A stretch of DNA of 64,000 nt from Lachnospiraceae bacterium (GCA_910575255.1 CAJTEM010000024.1:1-64000), one strand, 5' to 3'. Positions 7,024-14,961 are shown, counted from the stretch's first letter. Translations and numbers: made by a program. The notes: generated from the sequence alone by a model not told the origin.

Positions 7024-8688
7024 ATGATGAACACAATGGAATATACAGGGATGGACACGATTCTTGCCGGAAGCTTCCGGGCAGCTATCTATTGCAGGCT
7101 GTCCAAGGACGATGACCTTGACGGGACGAGTGCCAGTATCGAGAACCAGCGGGATATGCTGGAAAAGTTCTGCCAGAAGCAGGGATGGGAGGTTACGGCA
7201 GTCTATCAGGACGACGGCTTCACCGGCTTGAACATGGAACGCCCCGACCTGAAACGGATGTTGAAAGCCATCGAGCGGAAGCAGATAAACCTTGTGATTA
7301 CAAAGGATTTATCGAGGTTAGGACGGAACTACTTGCAGACCGGGCAGCTTATTGAGGACTTCTTTCCAAGAAACGGTGTGCGCTACATCGCCATGAATGA
7401 CGGTATCGACACCATGCGGGACAACAACGACATTGCGCCCTTTAAAAATATCCTGAATGAAATGTACAGCAAGGATATTTCCAAGAAAGTCCATTCTTCC
7501 TATGTGCTGAAGGCGCAGAAAGGCCAGTTCACCGGCTGTATCGCCCCGTTTGGCTACAAGAAAGACCCGGAGGACAAGAACCACCTTCTTATTGACGGGG
7601 AAACCGCCCCGGTTGTCAGGCTGATTTTCGGGTATGCGCTGGACGGACACGGCCCCAACTACATCCGGCGCAGGCTGGAGGAAGAAAAGCACCCCTGCCC
7701 GACATGGTGGAACCGGAAGCGGGGACACCGGAACATCCGCACCAAATGGGAAAAGAAAGACCCGGAAAACGGGCGGTACGTCTGGGACTTCTCCGTGATT
7801 AAGGAAATCCTGATGAATCCCGTCTACACCGGCGCAATCGCTTCCCAAAAGACCGAGTACCGCTTTAAAATCGGCACTATCCGGGATAAGAAGCCGGAGG
7901 ACTGGATTGTGGTGGAGGGGACGCATGAGCCGCTGGTGGACAAAAAGGACTTTGCGATTGTGCAGGAAAAACTGAAATCCCGCCAGCGACCGGGCAAATC
8001 CGGGGAAATCAACCTCTTTGCAGGGCTGATAAAATGCGGGGAGTGCGGAAAGGCTCTCACCATCCGCACCACGCATGAGAAGTTCCCGAAGCGGATTTTT
8101 TCCTGTAAGACATACAATGCCTATGGGAAGCAGCACTGCACACAGCACCGGGTTGAGTTTGACACGCTCTATGCCCTTGTGCTGAACAAAATCCGGGAGT
8201 GCGCCGCCGCTGCCCTGACAGACAGTGAAGCAGTAGCCGGACGGCTGACCGATACCTGCCATGCCAGGCAGAAAGACCAGCGGGAAGCGATGGAGCGCAC
8301 CCTTGCCAAAGACGAAGAACGGATTGAAGTGCTGGAAAAGATGGTATTGCGGCTCTATGAGGATATGGTAGCCGGACGAATCACAGAAGAAAACTTCAAT
8401 CTCCTGCTGGAAAAGACACAGAAGGAACAGGCGGAATTAAAAGCCAAGGTTGAGGAAGGCCGGAAACGCCTTGCCGATGAAATCCGGCTTGCCGTGGACG
8501 CAAGGCAGTGGGTGGAATCCATACAGGAATACCGGGACATCACCGAGCTGGACGCTTCCACCTTAAACCGCCTGATTAAAGAAATCGTTGTCCATGAAAC
8601 CATAGACAGAGATAAGACAAGACACATTTCTATCGAAATTCATTTTAATCTCAAACCCATACCGGAAGTGGAGCAGGTCACAGGCTGA
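7024..8688 (+). CDS. Large serine recombinase of IME1
   Basis: A 554-residue TnpX-like recombinase. The N-terminal resolvase domain has the catalytic serine in YCRLSKDDD (Ser27), TSASIENQRDML, and KDLSRLGRNYLQTG. The recombinase domain follows (APFGYKKDP, about residue 180), then a zinc ribbon (CGECGKALTIR ... CKTYNAYGKQHC, about residues 340-380) and a coiled coil (about 420-500). Enzymes of this type excise and integrate elements through a 2-bp-core crossover without a transposase. The gene ends about 100 bp before the junction with the truncated Maff2 gene, the usual place for the integrase of such an element, so it is taken as the enzyme of IME1. Confidence 0.93.
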   Translation: MMNTMEYTGMDTILAGSFRAAIYCRLSKDDDLDGTSASIENQRDMLEKFCQKQGWEVTAVYQDDGFTGLNMERPDLKRMLKAIERKQINLVITKDLSRLGRNYLQTGQLIEDFFPRNGVRYIAMNDGIDTMRDNNDIAPFKNILNEMYSKDISKKVHSSYVLKAQKGQFTGCIAPFGYKKDPEDKNHLLIDGETAPVVRLIFGYALDGHGPNYIRRRLEEEKHPCPTWWNRKRGHRNIRTKWEKKDPENGRYVWDFSVIKEILMNPVYTGAIASQKTEYRFKIGTIRDKKPEDWIVVEGTHEPLVDKKDFAIVQEKLKSRQRPGKSGEINLFAGLIKCGECGKALTIRTTHEKFPKRIFSCKTYNAYGKQHCTQHRVEFDTLYALVLNKIRECAAAALTDSEAVAGRLTDTCHARQKDQREAMERTLAKDEERIEVLEKMVLRLYEDMVAGRITEENFNLLLEKTQKEQAELKAKVEEGRKRLADEIRLAVDARQWVESIQEYRDITELDASTLNRLIKEIVVHETIDRDKTRHISIEIHFNLKPIPEVEQVTG

Positions 8689-8784
8689 CCGCTCCCCGCT
8701 CCGGGGGATTCTTTAAAAACTCCATATATATTTCTTGACGTGCCGCCGCCCGCCAGAAAGCTGTATTGTTCCTACTAATTGGGG

Positions 8785-8865
8785 ATAACACAGCTTATGA
8801 GTGGAGGGGGCATTATCATTGTGGCGCAGACGGTGATTCCACAGCTCTCCAGCCTGTTTTCATAA
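8785..8865 (+). pseudogene. 3' remnant of a Maff2-type conjugation membrane protein
   Basis: The frame ending at TAA 8863-8865 reads QLMSGGGIIIVAQTVIPQLS followed by SLFS, the C-terminal membrane segment of the small Maff2-family protein that precedes virB6 in these ICEs. An in-frame stop at 8776 shows that the 5' half has been replaced, here by the right end of IME1. A 7-bp inverted repeat, AAGCTGT/ACAGCTT (8758-8796), spans the junction. Maff2 proteins are small pilin-like or channel-associated components of the mating apparatus. Confidence 0.7.
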
Positions 8866-8870
8866 GATAA

Positions 8871-9227
8871 ATGGGCGGCATCATAGACAAAATCACTGAT
8901 TTCATAAAGGAGATGCTGCAGGGGTGGGTACTTAATAACCTTGATACCATGTTTTCCGACGTCAATGATAAGGTCGGCACGATTGCGGGGGAAGTCAGCA
9001 AGACGCCAAGCACTTGGAACTCCGGCATATTCAGCATGATACGGACATTATCGGAAAACGTGGTAGTCCCCATAGCAGGCATGATCATCAGTTTTGTGCT
9101 GATCTATGAGCTGATAACAATGGTAATCGACAAAAACAATATGCATGACGATGTATGCTGTAAGCGATGTATTTCAAATGCATCAAATACAACGTACAGT
9201 CAGCTCATTTGCGGCAGAATGATATGA
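8871..9227 (+). pseudogene. VirB6/TrbL-like (CD1112 family) conjugation protein, 5' part split by IME2
   Basis: The ATG lies 5 bases after the Maff2 stop. The first 93 codons (to about 9149) encode the N-terminus of a polytopic VirB6-like channel protein: a helical start (DKITDFIKEMLQGWV) and a membrane segment (VVVPIAGMIISFVLIYELI). After MHD the reading becomes a polar cysteine-containing tail (DDVCCKRCIS) that belongs to IME2, ending at 9227. The rest of the gene resumes at 20831 (FDTSLFF...). Joining 8871-9149 to 20831-21424 gives an uninterrupted 290-residue protein, the expected size. As it stands the inner-membrane channel protein is not made. Confidence 0.85.
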
Positions 9228-9248
9228 CTGGTGAAAGGAATGAGGGAA

Positions 9249-9608
9249 ATGGCTGAATTGACTTATACGAGAGTTGGAGACTACTACATCCCCAATCTGC
9301 TACTTGACCCCGAACCAGAAGCAGAGAAATTCTATGGCAAGTACGGCGATCTGCGCCGAGAGTACATCCGGGAGCATCGGACCGCGCTGTGGGCATCCCT
9401 GGTGAACAGCGGCAGACTAGACGATCACCTGACCACAATCGAGCGGCTGGCGGAAATTAGGATGGACAAGATGCTGCCGCAGATGATGGAGGTCGCTGGT
9501 GCAACTGAGGAACTGAAAGCCCGCGACCAGATGGCGTGGTTAGGGTTGGTAAATAATTGCAGGGCCAGGGCCGAAGAAATTATTTTCACAGAACTGATAT
9601 ATATTTGA
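9249..9608 (+). CDS. tnpV: TnpV family transposon-encoded protein (IME2)
   Basis: A 119-residue protein; ATG 9249 is preferred over GTG 9231 because GAGGGA precedes it and homologous copies start with the LTY motif. The sequence has the family pattern: LTYTRVGDYYIPNL, a central RREYIREHR helix, LINLL-like SGRLDDHL, and the C-terminal LGLVNNCRARAEEIIFTELI. TnpV was first named in Tn4451; its function is unknown. It is the first gene of IME2, about 100 bp inside the left end, as is the copy in IME3. A third copy is encoded within the SNF2 gene. Confidence 0.85.
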   Translation: MAELTYTRVGDYYIPNLLLDPEPEAEKFYGKYGDLRREYIREHRTALWASLVNSGRLDDHLTTIERLAEIRMDKMLPQMMEVAGATEELKARDQMAWLGLVNNCRARAEEIIFTELIYI

Positions 9609-9640
9609 AATCCTCTGAATTTACAATTTTAACAATAAAA

Positions 9641-9675
9641 GGTCGTTGCTTATTTTGAGTAGCGACCTCTTATTG
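9641..9675. terminator. Bidirectional terminator between tnpV and merR
   Basis: GGTCGTTGCT (9641-9650) pairs with AGTAGCGACC (9658-9667), followed by TCTTATT. It lies between convergent genes. Confidence 0.55.
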
Positions 9676-9690
9676 TCTGCGCTAAATGAG

Positions 9691-10512
9691 TCATTTTGAT
9701 TTCACAGGTATTTCAATCTGCACGAGAGAGTCCTCAATCTGGTCGATTACGTTTATATTGATAACGGCTTCATAAGAGAATCCTGATAAAACAAGACCAT
9801 GTTCTTTAACATAATCAAATATCCTTTGGTAACACAGCTCAGGGCTTTCCGCCGCGTCTCTATAAAACGCCCGCACATAATTCCCGGCTGGTTGGATGTG
9901 TAATTCATCGCTTTTTGTGGGAGACGGAATTTCAACAAAAAGTTTAGAATAATCCTCGAATCTTCCATTTTTCAGGCTATCTACCGTAATCATTGTCCCA
10001 TAAGAAAAATCATGCAAGTTGCATAATTGGTACTTTTTCCTTTCGGCTGAAATTATCTCCACTTGTTTATCGAACGTAGTGTTTCGATTGATGTCCACGG
10101 TAACTAAACTGCGCGCCTTTTTCTGCACAATACCGATTTTCGATAAATCCATTGTCAATAATGTCTGCATATTCTGGCAATGGTAGGACAACGTTTTCCG
10201 CAGTGCCTTTAGATGGGCTATATTGCGGTCTATATCTTCAATTTTCTCTTGCATAAGCTGCTCCATGCTGGAGGCGCAACGGTTTTTCATAAAATCCTGA
10301 ATTTCGCTAATTGGCAAATTCAGCTCCCGTAGCAGCAGAATTGTTTCCAAAACAGGACTTTGCTCGTAGCTATAATACCTGTATCCGTTTTGGGGATGGA
10401 TAAACGCTGGATGGAAAAGGCCAATTTCATCATACCACATCAGAGTTTTTTTGTTTATGCTATGCAGGGACGCAAATTGACCGATTGTGAGCAATTTTTT
10501 ATTTTTCTCCAT
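9691..10512 (-). CDS. MerR family transcriptional regulator with effector-binding domain
   Basis: A 273-residue regulator. Residues 1-70 form the MerR winged helix (LTIGQFASLHSINKKTLMWY, DEIGLFHPA, YRYYSYEQ), followed by a long dimerization helix (to about 115) and a C-terminal GyrI-like drug-binding domain (about 125-273), as in BmrR-type multidrug sensors. It is divergent from a MATE efflux gene. The intergenic region holds a promoter with the 19-bp spacer and central dyad typical of MerR targets, so it very likely activates the efflux pump and controls itself in response to a hydrophobic or cationic compound. Confidence 0.87.
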   Translation of the reverse strand: MEKNKKLLTIGQFASLHSINKKTLMWYDEIGLFHPAFIHPQNGYRYYSYEQSPVLETILLLRELNLPISEIQDFMKNRCASSMEQLMQEKIEDIDRNIAHLKALRKTLSYHCQNMQTLLTMDLSKIGIVQKKARSLVTVDINRNTTFDKQVEIISAERKKYQLCNLHDFSYGTMITVDSLKNGRFEDYSKLFVEIPSPTKSDELHIQPAGNYVRAFYRDAAESPELCYQRIFDYVKEHGLVLSGFSYEAVININVIDQIEDSLVQIEIPVKSK

Positions 10513-10527
10513 TTTTCAAAATACCTC

Positions 10528-10558
10528 TTGACTGTACAGTTACTGTACGGGTTATTAT
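10528..10558 (+). promoter_or_regulatory. MerR-type promoter of the MATE gene
   Basis: TTGACT (10528-10533) and TATTAT (10553-10558) are separated by 19 bases, the overlong spacer used by MerR activators. The spacer contains the perfect dyad GTACAGTTACTGTAC (10534-10548). Confidence 0.8.
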
Positions 10559-10600
10559 ATCGCATATGCCGGAGAAACACAAGAAAAAAGGAGAAAAATA

Positions 10601-11932
10601 ATGGAAAATGAAAACGCCTATAACAAGCCGGTTACGTTGGGGAACATCCTCAAATTCGCAGTCCCCACCATTGCAATGGCTGTCTTTATGTCTTTTTACA
10701 CTATGGTTGACGGCCTGTTTGTATCAAATCTGATCGGTACAACCGCACTGTCTGCAATCAATCTGACAGCCCCTGTGATTCAAGTGATTACAGCAATTTC
10801 CACTATGCTGGCAACTGGCGGAAGTGCGGTCATCATGAAAAAGATGGGGGAGCAAAAGCAAAAAGAGGCAAGGGAAGATTTCACGTTCTTGATTTTAGTG
10901 AATGTGGTTGTTGGCCTGGTCATGACGGTGCTTGGGTACTCTCTGATGGAAACTATTTTTGGGAGCATGGGGCTGTCCCCGGAGGTCGCAGGCTATTGTA
11001 CCTCGTATCTCAGCCGCTATCTTCTCTTTACAATCCCAATCCTGCTGATGAACAATTTTGCTCTGTATATGATCGCCTCTGAAAAAGCAACCCTGTCCCT
11101 GATTTGTTCCGTAACAGGTGGCGTACTGAACATCGTGCTTGACTATGTATTTATCGGCCTTTTGGACATGGGAATCGGCGGTGCGGCCATCGCCACGGGC
11201 CTGGGCTACTCTGTGACTGCCGTTGTAGGTCTGGTTGTGTCCGGAAACAAACAAAGCCTCCTTCACTTTACAAGGCCCGCTTTCCGATTAAGGGTTCTTG
11301 CAAGTGCGGCTACAAACGGATGCTCAGAAATGGCGACCACTTTGGTCATGGGAATCATTACAATGATGATCAATGGGGCCATGCTCTATTATGTTGGTGA
11401 AGATGGAGTTGCCGCCGTGACCATCATCACATATATACTGGTATTCGCAAGTTCCCTTTACACGGGGTATTCCTATGGCATCGCTCCTATGCTCAGTTAC
11501 TACTATGGTGAGGAGAACTACGGGAAGCTAAAAAAGCTGGTTTCCACCAGTCTGAAAGTGATTGCTGTCATTTCTCTTGTGACAGTGGCAGCGTCCTTTG
11601 CCGCAACAAAGCCCCTGGTATCTATTTTTGCCCGACCGGATAATCCAGTCTACGATCTGGCTATCACTGGAAATCGAATCTGTACCCTGGCGTTGTTCTT
11701 TATCGGTTTTAATATCTTTGCCAGCGGGATGTTTACCGCATTGTCCAACGGTATTGTTTCCGCAATCCTCGCCTTCTCTCGCTCCTTTGTATTCATGCTG
11801 ATTACCATGCTGATTCTTCCCGCAGTTTTGGGTGTAACTGGCATCTGGCTGGCTACACCAGTAGCAGAGACGATGGCGATGGTATTATCGGTGTTAATGC
11901 TCGTGAAATATCGGAAGCGGTATCAATACTAA
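10601..11932 (+). CDS. MATE family multidrug efflux transporter
   Basis: A 443-residue polytopic membrane protein with about 12 hydrophobic segments in two similar halves, as in NorM/MepA-type MATE carriers (for example VPTIAMAVFMSFYTMVDGLF near the start). These carriers export cationic drugs and dyes in exchange for Na+ or H+. AAAGGAG stands 6-8 bases before the ATG. It is divergently transcribed from the MerR regulator under a MerR-type promoter. It is an accessory cargo of IME2 that could give low-level drug tolerance; the substrate cannot be read from the sequence. Confidence 0.9.
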   Translation: MENENAYNKPVTLGNILKFAVPTIAMAVFMSFYTMVDGLFVSNLIGTTALSAINLTAPVIQVITAISTMLATGGSAVIMKKMGEQKQKEAREDFTFLILVNVVVGLVMTVLGYSLMETIFGSMGLSPEVAGYCTSYLSRYLLFTIPILLMNNFALYMIASEKATLSLICSVTGGVLNIVLDYVFIGLLDMGIGGAAIATGLGYSVTAVVGLVVSGNKQSLLHFTRPAFRLRVLASAATNGCSEMATTLVMGIITMMINGAMLYYVGEDGVAAVTIITYILVFASSLYTGYSYGIAPMLSYYYGEENYGKLKKLVSTSLKVIAVISLVTVAASFAATKPLVSIFARPDNPVYDLAITGNRICTLALFFIGFNIFASGMFTALSNGIVSAILAFSRSFVFMLITMLILPAVLGVTGIWLATPVAETMAMVLSVLMLVKYRKRYQY

Positions 11933-12033
11933 GGGGGTACCGTCTTGAACGCAGAAAACCGCAACTTAAATATAAGCGAGAAGCACAAAAGTTTATCCGT
12001 CGCTTTTCTGTAGCTATCCTAAAGGAGATTTGA

Positions 12034-12780
12034 ATGGAGTACAGTGTATTGACTATCGGAATACCCGATGAGTTATTTTCTAATTTGAAAAAGCTGATAG
12101 TCCAATACCGTCTGCGCTTTATTATGTCCCCCACAGTTCATGCGGCAGGCCAGATGTTAAGTCACCAGCCTTTTCATTTGCTGATGGTTAACCTGGAATA
12201 TCTACGAAGCATCCAGCAAACGGACTGGTTGATAGGAATACGGCGTATCAGTTTTGTGCCAGTCATTATCATCTCGGACACACCAGAAAAAGATATGAAG
12301 GGAATGATAGAACTTGGAGCGGATATGTGTGTTTCTGGAAAATGGCCCTACTCCATGATAGCAGATTTAGCTTACGCTCAACTGCGGCGTTACACAGAAT
12401 ATAATCATTACAGAGATCCCGGTGGAGCTGAAATATCTCCCTTCCAAGTAGGTGATATTTTCATAGACCCAGCACGACGCATTGTAATGGTTCAAGGACG
12501 ATCTGTAGATCTCCGTCCCCGCGAATTTTCTTTGTTGCTATACTTTATGCAAAACCCCAAAATCGTGCTGACCGCAGAGCAGATATGTGAACACGCATGG
12601 GAAATGGAGGGCAGCTATAACCGGGGTGTTTCTGGCCCGATTGCTCTTTTACGAAAGGGCATTGAACCAGACATATCGAATCCTTGTTACATCGAAACGA
12701 TTCCCCGTATTGGTTACCGCTTTACTGCGTATTGTGACGAAACTTGCGATGATTGTAGTAGTTCTGTAGGACTTTTGTAG
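12034..12780 (+). CDS. Atypical OmpR-type response regulator, orphan
   Basis: A 248-residue protein. Residues 1-115 look like a receiver domain, but at the position of the phospho-acceptor aspartate the sequence is MVNLEY (Asn53), and no histidine kinase gene is nearby, so classical phosphorylation is doubtful. Residues 135-235 are a winged helix of the Trans_reg_C type (VDLRPREFSLLLYFMQNP, ICEHAW, IETIPRIGYRF). AAAGGAG stands 6 bases before the ATG. Its last codons are themselves part of five tandem 11-bp repeats, likely its own binding sites, which lead into a leader peptide and terminator and then the mobilization genes. It may therefore switch IME2 transfer genes on or off. Confidence 0.82.
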   Translation: MEYSVLTIGIPDELFSNLKKLIVQYRLRFIMSPTVHAAGQMLSHQPFHLLMVNLEYLRSIQQTDWLIGIRRISFVPVIIISDTPEKDMKGMIELGADMCVSGKWPYSMIADLAYAQLRRYTEYNHYRDPGGAEISPFQVGDIFIDPARRIVMVQGRSVDLRPREFSLLLYFMQNPKIVLTAEQICEHAWEMEGSYNRGVSGPIALLRKGIEPDISNPCYIETIPRIGYRFTAYCDETCDDCSSSVGLL

Positions 12781-12805
12781 GAGTTCTGTAGGGCTTGTAT
12801 TGTAG
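12751..12805 (+). repeat. Five tandem 11-bp repeats, candidate OmpR-type operator
   Basis: Units GATTGTAGTAG, TTCTGTAGGAC, TTTTGTAGGAG, TTCTGTAGGGC and TTGTATTGTAG follow without gaps; the common core is TGTAG. An 11-bp period is that of direct-repeat sites bound by OmpR-family dimers. They overlap the end of the regulator gene, and a -10-like TAGAAT lies at 12803-12808. Confidence 0.65.
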
Positions 12806-12838
12806 AATACTTCCATCATACAGGAAAGGAGTATTCAC

Positions 12839-12925
12839 ATGAGGACACCGCCTCCAATTTTGAACAAGCAGCGAATGACCGCTATCCCAAGAAACGGGAT
12901 AGCGGTCATTTTTTGTTCGACATGA
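12839..12925 (+). CDS. Putative leader peptide overlapping a terminator
   Basis: A 28-codon frame with AAAGGAG 7-8 bases before its ATG. The last half of the frame lies within the stem-loop at 12875-12916, so ribosomes on it would prevent the terminator stem from forming. That is the logic of a translational attenuator controlling downstream genes. The peptide begins MRTPPPILNKQR; no family is recognised. Supported by position and ribosome site only. Confidence 0.5.
   Translation: MRTPPPILNKQRMTAIPRNGIAVIFCST
12875..12916 (+). terminator. Strong intrinsic terminator/attenuator
   Basis: ATGACCGCTATCCC and GGGATAGCGGTCAT form a perfect 14-bp stem with a 7-base loop followed by a T-run. It lies within the leader peptide frame and before the DUF3847-mob operon. 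Confidence 0.8.
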
Positions 12926-12995
12926 AAGTCACTGTTGCCTGATTAAATCCTGTTTTCCACTTTTTCTCTCAAATCAATTTTACAGAAATGGAGTA

Positions 12996-13283
12996 ATGTC
13001 AATGGATAAAAAAGAATCCCTGTTGAAGCAACGTGACGAAGCAAAAAAGGAAGCCGCCCAATACGAGAACCAGGTAAAGATTTTGCTGAACAAGCAGAGG
13101 GATGCAGAACGCCACGCCCGGAACCACCGCCTGATTGTGCATGGCGCGATCATGGAGGGCGTGTTTCCCTTCACCGCCAGCATGGACGGCGAATCGCTCA
13201 AGGCGTTTCTGATTGACCTTTCCCGTCTGCCGGGAGCAGAGGAAACGGCGGAAAAGGCGCAAAAAATCGCCCCCACAAACTAA
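12996..13283 (+). CDS. DUF3847 family protein
   Basis: A 95-residue protein, lysine/glutamate-rich and helical in the first half (KKESLLKQRDEAKKEAAQYE), with a conserved NHRLIVHGAIMEGVFP core. DUF3847 proteins are found directly upstream of MobA/MobL relaxases in clostridial mobilizable elements and may be relaxosome accessory or regulatory proteins; the function is not established. The start could also be ATG 13002. The oriT-like region begins 18 bp after its stop. Confidence 0.8.
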   Translation: MSMDKKESLLKQRDEAKKEAAQYENQVKILLNKQRDAERHARNHRLIVHGAIMEGVFPFTASMDGESLKAFLIDLSRLPGAEETAEKAQKIAPTN

Positions 13284-13300
13284 AGCCCGTTTCTTACGGC

Positions 13301-13383
13301 GCACTTATACACCGTTCCGGTGCTGTGCGCCCTGCCGGGGGCTGTTGCGTCCTTTGCGGACGCGATGGGGAAGTACCTTCCCC
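13301..13383 (+). other. oriT-like region of IME2
   Basis: CACCG/CGGTG (13310-13322) is followed by CTGTGCGCCCTGCCGG, then GCGTCC/GGACGC (13347-13363) and GGGGAAG/CTTCCCC (13367-13383). The order and the TGCGCCCTGCC core match the region at 1885-2089 of IME1 and resemble the hairpin-plus-TGCGCCCT layout of IncQ oriT. It lies about 100 bp upstream of the relaxase start. Confidence 0.6.
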
Positions 13384-13488
13384 AAACCCCTTGTGCGCCA
13401 GCAGAAACGGAACACCCGCTTCGCGTCTGTTCTGTTTCCGCTGGCCTATATCCCCCGCCACCGACTGCGGAGAAAGGAGGAAAATCAC

Positions 13489-14931
13489 ATAGCGATTTTT
13501 CACTGTCCCATTCAAATCATCAAGCGGAACGTGGGCCGTTCGGCTATTGCCGCTGCCGCCTACCGGAGCGGCGAAAAACTGACCAGCGAATGGGACGGCC
13601 TGACCCGTGATTACACGCATAAACCCGGTGTTGTCCATTCGGAAATCATGCTGCCCGCCCACGCCCCGCCAGAGTTTGCAGACCGCTCCACCCTCTGGAA
13701 CTCCGTGGAGCAAATCGAAAAATCCAGCGACGCCCAGCTTGCCCGCGAAATCGAAGTTGCCCTTCCCGTGGAACTGTCCAGAGCGGCGCAGTTGGCCCTT
13801 GTCCGGTCATTCGTCAAAGACAATTTTGTGGCAGAGGGAATGTGCGCCGATTTTGCGCTCCACGACAAGGGCGATGGCAACCCCCACGCCCATATTATGC
13901 TGACAATACGACCACTCCGGGAAGATGGAAAATGGGGAGCGAAGTGCCGCAAGGTTTACGATCTGGACAGCCAGGGCAACCGTATCCCGGACGGCAAAGG
14001 CGGATGGAAGAATCATCGGGAGGATACCACCGACTGGAACAACCGCGAGAACGCCGAAAAGTGGCGGGCGGCGTGGGCCGCTTATGCGAACCGGGCTTTA
14101 GAAGCTGCTGGCAGGCCGGAGCGCATCGACCACCGCAGTTACAAGCGGCAGGGTGTTGATAAAATCCCTTCCATCCACATGGGCGTTGCCGCCAGTCAGA
14201 TGGAGCGGCGGGGCATCGCTACGGAGAAGGGAGACATTAACCGCCAGATTGCCGCAGACAACAAACTGCTGAAGGAGATCAAAGCCCGCATCACCCGGAT
14301 TTATAACTGGACGAAAGAGCAGGCTGGGACCAAACAGCCCCAAGATGGCAGTAGCCTTATGGCCCGGCTTTATGAAGCCCAGGCCAAGGTCAACAGCAAC
14401 AAAGCCCGTTCCCGTTCCGGCAAGATTAAGGCCCTTCAAGACAATGCAAAGCTACTCGCTTTCTTGCAGTCTAACGGCATCAATTCCATGCAGGAACTTT
14501 ATGAAAAAGTCTCTGCTATGAACAAAGATTATTACAATCTCCGTGGGCAGATTGTCAGTGCGGAACGCCGTCTTGCTGTCCTGGATGAACGGCTGGAAAT
14601 GTGGGCGCAGTACGAGAAGTACAAGCCCATCCGTCAAAAGCTGGACAAGGTGAAACCGGGCAGGCGGGAGCAGTACCAGCAGAAGCACAGAGACGAGTTA
14701 GCGTTATTCGATGCTGTCTCCGTTTTTCTGAAATCGCTGAAAGAATCCGGCGAAGCGATCACGCCCAAAGCGTGGCGGGCCGAAGCCGCAAAACTGGCTG
14801 TTCAGAAGGATGCAGATTATCAGAAAATGCGGGCTATGCGGGATGAAATCAACGCTGTTGAATCACTCCGCAAGGCCGCTGACCGTCTGGCCCATGAGGG
14901 ACAGCACCAGCAGAGAGAAACTGAGCGATAA
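13489..14931 (+). CDS. mobA: MobA/MobL family relaxase of IME2
   Basis: The relaxase domain begins AIFHCPIQIIKRNVGRSAIA, with HDKGDGNPHAHIMLTIR about 124 residues in. It nicks oriT for transfer in trans through an ICE channel. The frame is open up to an ATG at 13213, but that stretch overlaps DUF3847 and the oriT-like hairpins and has an unrelated arginine-rich translation. At the expected start, 9 bases after AAAGGAGG, the codon is ATA (13489) instead of ATG, so initiation is either at ATA, weak, or from an upstream codon. About 480 residues from this point. The C-terminal half is coiled-coil-like. About 40% similar by eye to the IME1 relaxase in the catalytic domain. Confidence 0.85.
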   Translation: MAIFHCPIQIIKRNVGRSAIAAAAYRSGEKLTSEWDGLTRDYTHKPGVVHSEIMLPAHAPPEFADRSTLWNSVEQIEKSSDAQLAREIEVALPVELSRAAQLALVRSFVKDNFVAEGMCADFALHDKGDGNPHAHIMLTIRPLREDGKWGAKCRKVYDLDSQGNRIPDGKGGWKNHREDTTDWNNRENAEKWRAAWAAYANRALEAAGRPERIDHRSYKRQGVDKIPSIHMGVAASQMERRGIATEKGDINRQIAADNKLLKEIKARITRIYNWTKEQAGTKQPQDGSSLMARLYEAQAKVNSNKARSRSGKIKALQDNAKLLAFLQSNGINSMQELYEKVSAMNKDYYNLRGQIVSAERRLAVLDERLEMWAQYEKYKPIRQKLDKVKPGRREQYQQKHRDELALFDAVSVFLKSLKESGEAITPKAWRAEAAKLAVQKDADYQKMRAMRDEINAVESLRKAADRLAHEGQHQQRETER

Positions 14932-14961
14932 TTTTAATTTTGAAGAAAGGATTTTACAGTT

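Larger units (their letters stand above)
1..8796. mobile_element. IME1, partial; right end inside a Maff2-type ICE gene
   Basis: The segment runs from the window edge to just after a large serine recombinase. It carries an oriT-like region, a MobA/MobL relaxase, a CHC2 primase, VapE and iteron-like repeats. The right boundary is placed near 8785-8796, because from there the sequence reads as the C-terminus of a Maff2-type conjugation protein in frame, with a stop codon just upstream at 8776. The matching 5' half of that gene is not in the window, so the left end must lie further left or is lost. The two tyrosine recombinases at the far left may belong to a separate insertion. Confidence 0.6.

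Noticed and set aside
7318-8262. A 314-codon frame on the minus strand
   Set aside because: It lies wholly within the IME1 serine recombinase, whose catalytic motifs are clear. The minus frame has no recognisable domain and no ribosome site, so it is a codon-bias shadow.
13213-13488. N-terminal extension of the IME2 relaxase from ATG 13213
   Set aside because: This stretch overlaps DUF3847 and the oriT-like hairpins, and its translation is arginine/proline-rich and unlike any relaxase start.
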